Shown: piece by piece, positions 59,088-64,000 of the stretch
Position numbering within the stretch: position 1 is the first letter of the stretch
Layout of the letters: each line of letters opens with the position of its first letter
From: an uncultured Ruminococcus sp.
Lineage (GTDB): Bacteria; Bacillota; Clostridia; Oscillospirales; Ruminococcaceae
Direction of reading: 5' to 3'
DNA length: 64,000 nucleotides
Assembly: GCA_934435205.1 (NCBI GenBank)
Contig: CAKSAK010000004.1
Span: 287,838 to 351,837, forward strand
Translations under genes and position numbers: made by a program
Notes under the pieces: generated by a model
The model's database searches: none
Told to the model about the DNA's origin: nothing
Seen by the model: the letters and a program-made list of their open reading frames with translations, nothing else

Positions 59088-60317
59088 ATGAACATAACTG
59101 TATTTCCGAAAAAACTCAGCGGACAGGTGACAGTTCCGCCCTCAAAAAGCGTTGCCCACAGAATGGTGATAGCGGCGGCGTTGTCAAACGGCGTTTCTGA
59201 GATAACAAATCTTTATCCCTCGGTGGATATCCTTGCGACTATGGATTGTATGAGGGCGCTTGGGGCTAAAATAGATTTTGACGGTGACAAGGCTGTGATA
59301 GAGGGCATAAAGGATATCCCTGAGAACGCAGTTCTGGATTGCTGTGAAAGCGGCTCGACACTGAGATTTCTCATACCTGTTGCCTGCGCACTTGGGGTGG
59401 ATACTCAGTTCACCGGCAGGGGCAGGCTTCCGCAAAGACCTATCACACCATATCTTGAAGAATTTCCAAAACACGGCGTAAGCTTTGAATACAACAACAC
59501 TATGCCTTTTTCCACTAACGGAAAGCTCACAGGTGGCAAGTTCTATGTTGACGGCGGTATATCTTCTCAGTTTATCACAGGGCTTCTGTTTGCTCTGCCG
59601 CTTCTTGAGGCGGACAGCGAGATAATACTCACTTCTCATTTGGAGTCAAAGCCATATGTTGACATAACTCTCGGCACTTTGAGAGAGCATGGCTGTCAGG
59701 TTGAGGAAACAGAGAACGGATATTTTGTAAAGGGCGGTCAGCGTTATGAGCCTTTCAGCGGCAGAGTTGAGGGGGATTATTCTCAGGCGGCTTTCTTCAA
59801 GGTGGCAAATTCTTTGGGCAGTGATATTGATATTGCAGGGCTTTCTGAAAAATCTTTTCAGGGAGATAAAAAAATTGTTGAAATATGCGATAAAATAGTG
59901 TATAATAAAAATGGTAGCTTGCAGCCTTTTGACCTCGACTGCTCGGATATACCCGACCTTGTGCCTGTTCTTACAGTACTTGGAAGTTTCTGTGAGGGAA
60001 AAAGCTATATACGAAATGCCGCACGTCTTAGGATAAAGGAGTGCGACAGGCTTTCGGCTATCTCTCAGTGCCTTAATGCCATTGGCGGCAAGGTAACTGA
60101 GCTTGAGGACGGATTGGAGATAGAGGGCGTTGGCTTACTGAATGGCGGAGAAGTTGACAGCTTCAACGATCACAGGATAGCAATGTCAATGGCGGTGGCT
60201 GCCACAAGATGTACTTCGCCGCTGAAGATAAACGGTGCGGAGTGCGTCAGCAAGTCATATCCCGATTTTTTTGAGGTATATGAGAGCATCGGAGGAGAGA
60301 TAAGCCGTGAGCCTTGA
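59088..60317 (+). CDS. aroA: 3-phosphoshikimate 1-carboxyvinyltransferase (EPSP synthase)
   Basis: A 409-residue EPSP synthase adding phosphoenolpyruvate to shikimate-3-phosphate. PPSKSVAHRMVIAAAL (about 17-32) and the GSTLRFLIPVA motif (about 87-97) bind the substrates; GRLPQRPI (about 110-117) and NDHRIAMSMAVAA (about 363-375) are conserved. The glyphosate-relevant segment reads ESGSTLRFL rather than the classical NAGTAMRPL, placing it in a class II-like group. GGAGG precedes the ATG. It is in one operon with aroB and aroC. Confidence 0.95.
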   Translation: MNITVFPKKLSGQVTVPPSKSVAHRMVIAAALSNGVSEITNLYPSVDILATMDCMRALGAKIDFDGDKAVIEGIKDIPENAVLDCCESGSTLRFLIPVACALGVDTQFTGRGRLPQRPITPYLEEFPKHGVSFEYNNTMPFSTNGKLTGGKFYVDGGISSQFITGLLFALPLLEADSEIILTSHLESKPYVDITLGTLREHGCQVEETENGYFVKGGQRYEPFSGRVEGDYSQAAFFKVANSLGSDIDIAGLSEKSFQGDKKIVEICDKIVYNKNGSLQPFDLDCSDIPDLVPVLTVLGSFCEGKSYIRNAARLRIKECDRLSAISQCLNAIGGKVTELEDGLEIEGVGLLNGGEVDSFNDHRIAMSMAVAATRCTSPLKINGAECVSKSYPDFFEVYESIGGEISREP

Positions 60318-60403
60318 TATGGGCGAGTACAAAAATTTGTGCTGATCTGGCGGATATCTGCCGTTATTTATACAGGCTTTATAAGCTGACAGGAGGAAGT
60401 AAA

Positions 60404-61495
60404 ATGTCATCAACATGGAACAACAATATAGGCTTTACCGTTTTCGGTGAGAGCCACGGCCCTGCAATAGGCGTTGTTATGGATAATGTACCGCCGGGGG
60501 AGACTATCGACCTTGACAAGATATATCAATTCATGGCAAGAAGAGCGCCTAAGCAGAACAAGACCTCTACACAGAGAAAAGAAAAGGATATGCCGCAGAT
60601 AATGTCTGGCTATTTCAACGGCAAGACTACGGGTACTCCTCTTTGTGCACTTATAGCCAATACAGACCAGCATTCACAGGATTATTCAAATCTTTCAAAG
60701 CTTGCAAGACCAGGTCACGCTGATTATACAGGCGCACTGAGATACAGAGGCTTCAATGACGTAAGAGGCGGCGGACATTTTTCAGGCAGACTTACTGCAC
60801 CACTTTGCTTTGCAGGAGCAGTGGCAGGTCAGATACTTGAAAAAAGAGGTATCTATGTGGGCGCTCATATCGCAGAAGTCCATGGCATAAAGGATAAGGC
60901 TTTTGACCCTATCAATACCACTAAGGATATGATAAGGGAAGTTCGTGAGAAAGAGTTCCCGACTATCATTGACGTTCAGGGCAACGAAATGATAAAGGAG
61001 ATAGACAAGGCAAGAAAGGATAAGGACAGCGTTGGCGGAATTATAGAATGTATCGCTATCAATGTTCCAGCCGGTATCGGCTCGCCTATCTTTGACGGAC
61101 TTGAAAACTCCATAGCTCAGCTTATTTTCGGTATCCCTGCGGTAAAGGGTCTGGAGTTTGGTGCAGGCTTTAAGGTGGCGGAAATGACAGGTTCGGAGAA
61201 CAATGACGAGTTCTATGTAAATGACAAGGGTCACGTTGTAACAAAGACAAACAATCACGGCGGAATACTGGGCGGAATAGCTTCTGGTATGCCTATCACA
61301 CTTAGAGTGGCTTTCAAGCCTACTCCGTCAATAGCAAGACCGCAGGCAACTGTGGACTATTCAGCTATGAAAAATGAAACTCTCGAAGTAAAGGGCAGAC
61401 ACGACCCTTGTGTTGTTCCAAGAGCTGTGCCATGTGTTGAGGCGGCTGTTAATATAGCTTTGCTCAATCATATGCTTGAATACCCAAATTTTTAG
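60404..61495 (+). CDS. aroC: Chorismate synthase
   Basis: A 363-residue AroC, catalysing the FMN-dependent 1,4-elimination of EPSP to chorismate. Signatures: GESHGPAIGVVMDNVPPG (about 14-31), DVRGGGHFSGRLTAPLCFAG (about 118-137) and GILGGIASGMPI (about 285-296) plus RHDPCVVPRAVPCVEA near the end. The start at 60404 is set by AGGAGG 8 nt upstream; the frame is open further upstream to the end of aroA but without a site. It completes the aroB-aroA-aroC set; aroD, aroE and aroK are not in the window. Confidence 0.95.
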   Translation: MSSTWNNNIGFTVFGESHGPAIGVVMDNVPPGETIDLDKIYQFMARRAPKQNKTSTQRKEKDMPQIMSGYFNGKTTGTPLCALIANTDQHSQDYSNLSKLARPGHADYTGALRYRGFNDVRGGGHFSGRLTAPLCFAGAVAGQILEKRGIYVGAHIAEVHGIKDKAFDPINTTKDMIREVREKEFPTIIDVQGNEMIKEIDKARKDKDSVGGIIECIAINVPAGIGSPIFDGLENSIAQLIFGIPAVKGLEFGAGFKVAEMTGSENNDEFYVNDKGHVVTKTNNHGGILGGIASGMPITLRVAFKPTPSIARPQATVDYSAMKNETLEVKGRHDPCVVPRAVPCVEAAVNIALLNHMLEYPNF

Positions 61496-61522
61496 AGAAT
61501 TTTCCAAAGGAGGATTGATAGC

Positions 61523-62122
61523 TTGGTACAAAATCCTGAGGCTCATATTTCAGAGAACATGAAGAACATTTCCGACGTGTATGAGGTTCAAATACTTCTG
61601 GCTTATTTTCTTGGTCAGATAAATCAGCTTTGTACGCCTAACCAGCTTACTGAGATAGCCACGGGCGAGGGTGTTGTGAATTATTTTGTATATACGGAAG
61701 CTGTCAGCAGAATGTTGGAAAACGGCACGCTGGAGCTTGCGGAAATAGAAGGCACGAATTACTATCGGCTCACTGAAAAGGGCATCGAGGGCGCTGAGAA
61801 ATTCAAAAAACTTGTGCCGAAAAGTTTTAGAGATAAGATATATGCGGCAGGTCTAAGACTGTTCGTCAAGCTTAAAAACGATCGTGACGTAAGCTTTGAT
61901 ATAAAGCCTGCAAAGCGTGGTTATAACGTGCATTGCCGTTGCTGTGACGATGATATGGTGCTTATGGACATAACTCTTTACGCACCTGATCAGGAGCAGG
62001 CAAATTATATAAAATCGAAAATTCAGATGAATCCTACAGATTTCTATTGCAGAGTGGTGGACTATATAATCGAGAACGAGGAATATGTGCCGTCTGCTGC
62101 AGAGGAGCAGGGATTGTTCTAA
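61523..62122 (+). CDS. DUF4364 family protein
   Basis: A 199-residue protein matching DUF4364, common in Clostridia: an N-terminal winged-helix-like region (about 15-95; VQILLAYFLGQINQLCTPNQLTEI and YYRLTEKGIEGAEKF) and a C-terminal alpha/beta domain containing CRCCDDDMVLMDITLYAP. A DNA-binding role is plausible from the N-terminal fold but not established. Translation starts at TTG (61523), with GGAGG 9 nt upstream. It lies 27 bases after aroC and may share its transcript. A terminator follows. Confidence 0.83.
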   Translation: MVQNPEAHISENMKNISDVYEVQILLAYFLGQINQLCTPNQLTEIATGEGVVNYFVYTEAVSRMLENGTLELAEIEGTNYYRLTEKGIEGAEKFKKLVPKSFRDKIYAAGLRLFVKLKNDRDVSFDIKPAKRGYNVHCRCCDDDMVLMDITLYAPDQEQANYIKSKIQMNPTDFYCRVVDYIIENEEYVPSAAEEQGLF

Positions 62123-62130
62123 AGAAAGTT

Positions 62131-62163
62131 GAGCCGTCTGGGCGTATGCTCAGGCGGCTTTTG
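62131..62163 (+). terminator. Terminator after DUF4364 gene
   Basis: AGCCGTCTG/CAGGCGGCT 9-bp stem (62132-62140, 62151-62159, one G-U) followed by TTTT. Confidence 0.8.
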
Positions 62164-62231
62164 AAAAAATATTTTTATTGTTTTGTGACATTTCGGGAGA
62201 GAAAAAGTATTTATTATAAAGGGGTGATCAA

Positions 62232-62735
62232 ATGGACGTCAGTTTGAAAAATACGCCTTCTGAGACAGACAGGCTTATAGATAAATATAAAAGTACCGTT
62301 TACGGAATCGCTATAGCACGTCTTGGCTCAAAAGCAGATGCAGACGATGTTTTTCAGGAAGTGTTTCTTGCAGCGTATCGAAAGGGGATAACAGTCAAGG
62401 ACAATGATGAGGAGAAGTTCTGGCTTGTCAGGACTACTCTCAATCAGTGCAAAAAGATAACGTTGTCAAGCTGGCGCAGGCGTACAGTTCCCCTTGAAGA
62501 AAGAAAGGAAGAGGTAAGCTTTTTCAGAAGCCGTGAGGAAAATGATGTTTTCTGTGCTGTAACGGAACTGCCTGAAAAATACAGAATGGTGGTCTATCTT
62601 TACTATTTTGAAGAGATGTCTACTGATGAGATAGCTGAGATAATGAAAGTGCGCAGTGGAACGGTGAGAATGCAGCTTACAAGGGCAAGAGAAATGTTGA
62701 AAGAAAAGCTGAAAGGAGGATATTTCTATGAATAA
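62232..62735 (+). CDS. RNA polymerase ECF sigma factor
   Basis: A 167-residue ECF sigma factor with sigma region 2 (about 12-80; DADDVFQEVFLAAYRKG) and region 4 (about 105-160; LPEKYRMVVYLYYFEEMSTDEIAEIMKVRSGTVRMQLTRARE). GGGGTGAT precedes the ATG. It overlaps the next gene by 8 nt. ECF factors respond to envelope or environmental signals through an anti-sigma partner, here presumably the following membrane protein. Confidence 0.92.
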   Translation: MDVSLKNTPSETDRLIDKYKSTVYGIAIARLGSKADADDVFQEVFLAAYRKGITVKDNDEEKFWLVRTTLNQCKKITLSSWRRRTVPLEERKEEVSFFRSREENDVFCAVTELPEKYRMVVYLYYFEEMSTDEIAEIMKVRSGTVRMQLTRAREMLKEKLKGGYFYE

Positions 62736-63825
62736 GGAATTTTTCAGAGGCATGAAAGAGCAGATAAAGCCTGACGAAGAGCAGGTAGAGGAGCTTAAAA
62801 ATAAGCTCAACAATACTGCGGCGGTAAGCAGGAAACCTATGTGGATAGGCGGAGTATGTGCGGCGGCGCTGTGTGTGGCAGTTGGAGCAGGTCTGTTTTT
62901 ATCCGACAGCAAAACTGATAAAAACAGCATAAAGACAAGCGGCAGTTCATCAGTGCAGGACAATGACAGTTGGTCGCCTGACCTTATAAATAGAAATGGG
63001 AACGGCTCTGACGAAAATCAGACAGTAGCTGGTGGCGAAACAGAGGACAGCATTGCCGACAGTACACATGATTCAAAGATCGACAACAGCAAGGCGGACG
63101 ATACGCTCAATAAAGACAACAATACGGGTGGAAATACGCACATAACAGACAATGACCACATAAGTGACAACAATGGCGGAGTAGTTTCAAACGATAGCAA
63201 TACAGATAATACAGACAGCAAGACGGACGATAGCAAGGCGGGAGTTACACCGCCGAAGAACGATACGGAAGACCCTGTGGAGTTTGATGAAAAAGACCCT
63301 GTTTACCCTGAGATATATGTGCAGGACGAAAGACTTTTTGATATGACATTAAAGGGCAGGGAATTTGCGTTTCCTGCAAAGTATAGTGATGTAGCGGATA
63401 TGGGTCTTTGGGCGGCAGGTTTAGGTGGTTATTCTGAGAGCGTTGACCCGAAGAATTATGTGATAGCGGAAGATGATATGGAAACTTTCTTCAGCAATGG
63501 TGCAACAGGATATTCAGGAAGCATGACCATTGACAATTATACTTATGAAGAAGCTAAGGCAAGTGAATGTGATGTTATGGGATTGTTTTTGGATAATTGT
63601 CCTGAGTTCTCTATAGGCGGAATAAAGACTGGATCGACAATAGAAGATGTGAATAAGACGTTTGGCGTTAATTATACTAATGAATGCAGAACGCTTACTG
63701 TACATTCGCAGAACGGTGCTTTTACAGACAGCAAGGGTACTTTTACTCTAACAGTTGTATTTGCGTTCAATGACGGGGTAGTTTATAGTGTAGGCGAGTC
63801 AAAGATATATTCGACGTTCTTCTGA
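62728..63825 (+). CDS. Membrane protein, putative anti-sigma factor
   Basis: A 365-residue single-pass protein: a ~36-residue cytoplasmic N-terminus (EEQVEELKNKLNN helix), one transmembrane helix (about 37-60; WIGGVCAAALCVAVGAGLFL), a long Asp/Asn/Ser/Lys-rich extracellular linker (about 60-190) and a C-terminal globular domain (about 200-365). The 8-nt overlap with the sigma gene and the N-in/C-out layout fit an anti-sigma factor, but no zinc-binding ZAS motif is seen, so the assignment rests on context. The outer domain is not recognised; it is a candidate signal receptor. Confidence 0.7.
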   Translation: MNKEFFRGMKEQIKPDEEQVEELKNKLNNTAAVSRKPMWIGGVCAAALCVAVGAGLFLSDSKTDKNSIKTSGSSSVQDNDSWSPDLINRNGNGSDENQTVAGGETEDSIADSTHDSKIDNSKADDTLNKDNNTGGNTHITDNDHISDNNGGVVSNDSNTDNTDSKTDDSKAGVTPPKNDTEDPVEFDEKDPVYPEIYVQDERLFDMTLKGREFAFPAKYSDVADMGLWAAGLGGYSESVDPKNYVIAEDDMETFFSNGATGYSGSMTIDNYTYEEAKASECDVMGLFLDNCPEFSIGGIKTGSTIEDVNKTFGVNYTNECRTLTVHSQNGAFTDSKGTFTLTVVFAFNDGVVYSVGESKIYSTFF

Positions 63826-63843
63826 TCGTCAATATTGTGTAAG

Positions 63844-63906
63844 TTTTGTACTGTTTCTGTGCAAAATAATGAAAATATCTATAAAAAACATAGAAACGGT
63901 ACAAAA
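63844..63906. repeat. 18-bp inverted repeat upstream of the right-edge promoter
   Basis: Arms TTTTGTACTGTTTCTGTG (63844-63861) and CATAGAAACGGTACAAAA (63889-63906) match at 16 of 18 positions around 27 nt. It lies just after the putative anti-sigma gene and immediately before a promoter; it may be a terminator-like hairpin or an operator pair. Confidence 0.6.
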
Positions 63907-63909
63907 CGC

Positions 63910-63938
63910 TTGACAAACGTGTATAAAAGTGATAAAAT
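63910..63938 (+). promoter_or_regulatory. Promoter at right edge
   Basis: TTGACA (63910-63915), 17-nt spacer and TAAAAT (63933-63938). The ~55 bases after it contain no ORF start; the gene or leader lies off the window. Confidence 0.7.
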
Positions 63939-64000
63939 AAACAAGTCGCCTCGAGAGAGAGCGATAAAGGAATAAGCGAAACGAAGGTAAAAGGTTCGGG

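Noticed and set aside
60314..60403. N-terminal extension of AroC overlapping the aroA stop
   Set aside because: Chorismate synthase starts at the AGGAGG-led ATG at 60404; the extension has no similarity or ribosome-binding site.
1..64000. CRISPR arrays, tRNA or rRNA genes, insertion sequences
   Set aside because: No regularly spaced repeats, no cloverleaf-like segments and no transposase-like ORFs were recognised by reading; a dedicated tRNA scan was not possible here.

Overview
The window looks like a chromosomal segment of a Ruminococcus-like member of the Clostridia (Oscillospiraceae). The evidence is a multidomain X2/CBM polysaccharide-degrading protein, a GH130 mannosylglucose phosphorylase, a spoIIID gene, NrdR, the clostridial DUF2325/DUF3793/flavodoxin/Feo cluster, SD-led genes with clear sigma-A promoters (TTGACA-17-TATAAT), and moderate GC content. 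The genus is an inference. I saw no rRNA, tRNA, CRISPR array, prophage or transposase.

Layout. 1-2.8 kb: 3' part of a secreted modular carbohydrate-active protein. 2.9-5.3 kb: P1B-type ATPase operon with a hairpin leader. 5.7-7.7 kb: membrane EAL phosphodiesterase. 7.7-8.5 kb: HigBA-like toxin-antitoxin pair bracketed by two identical 20-nt hairpins. 8.9-16 kb: aspartokinase, NrdR, GH130 phosphorylase divergent from a sugar-binding lipoprotein, CPBP protease and PduL. 16.1-21.4 kb: a 1,525-aa sortase-anchored surface protein translationally coupled to a TetR regulator. 21.7-23.6 kb: ThrH and an SGNH lipoprotein. 23.7-29.2 kb: iron cluster (DUF2325, DUF3793, flavodoxin, FeoA, FeoA, FeoB, Cys-rich FeoB partner, DtxR-like regulator) punctuated by GGTTAG-N6-CTAACC palindromes; a MacB-type ABC exporter (29.3-32.3 kb) follows behind another copy. 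32.6-40.5 kb: TrkA/TrkH, SpoIIID, beta-CASP nuclease, uridine kinase-like protein and a GGDEF/EAL protein. 40.5-45.8 kb: a large InlB-repeat surface protein that appears frameshifted. 46-49.1 kb: ThiT under a TPP riboswitch with terminator, then RecQ. 49.4-54.4 kb: a two-gene c-di-GMP operon with unusual architectures. 54.4-62.1 kb: hflX and the shikimate genes aroF, aroB, aroA, aroC. 62.2-63.8 kb: ECF sigma factor and putative anti-sigma.

The most notable content is regulatory. The DAHP synthase gene is preceded by a 36-codon ORF very rich in Phe/Tyr/Trp codons, then a 15-bp intrinsic terminator whose 5' arm can instead pair with the leader ORF just past the aromatic codons; this is the complete layout of ribosome-mediated transcription attenuation. 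hflX also has a short upstream ORF, a terminator and a competing antiterminator, as expected of a translation-stress-responsive attenuator. A third point is a c-di-GMP phosphodiesterase fused to a cytoplasmic beta-helix-like domain, co-transcribed with a diguanylate cyclase whose sensor is a sugar-binding-protein fold. The window holds four c-di-GMP proteins in all: one with an intact GGDEF and three with apparently intact EAL sites.
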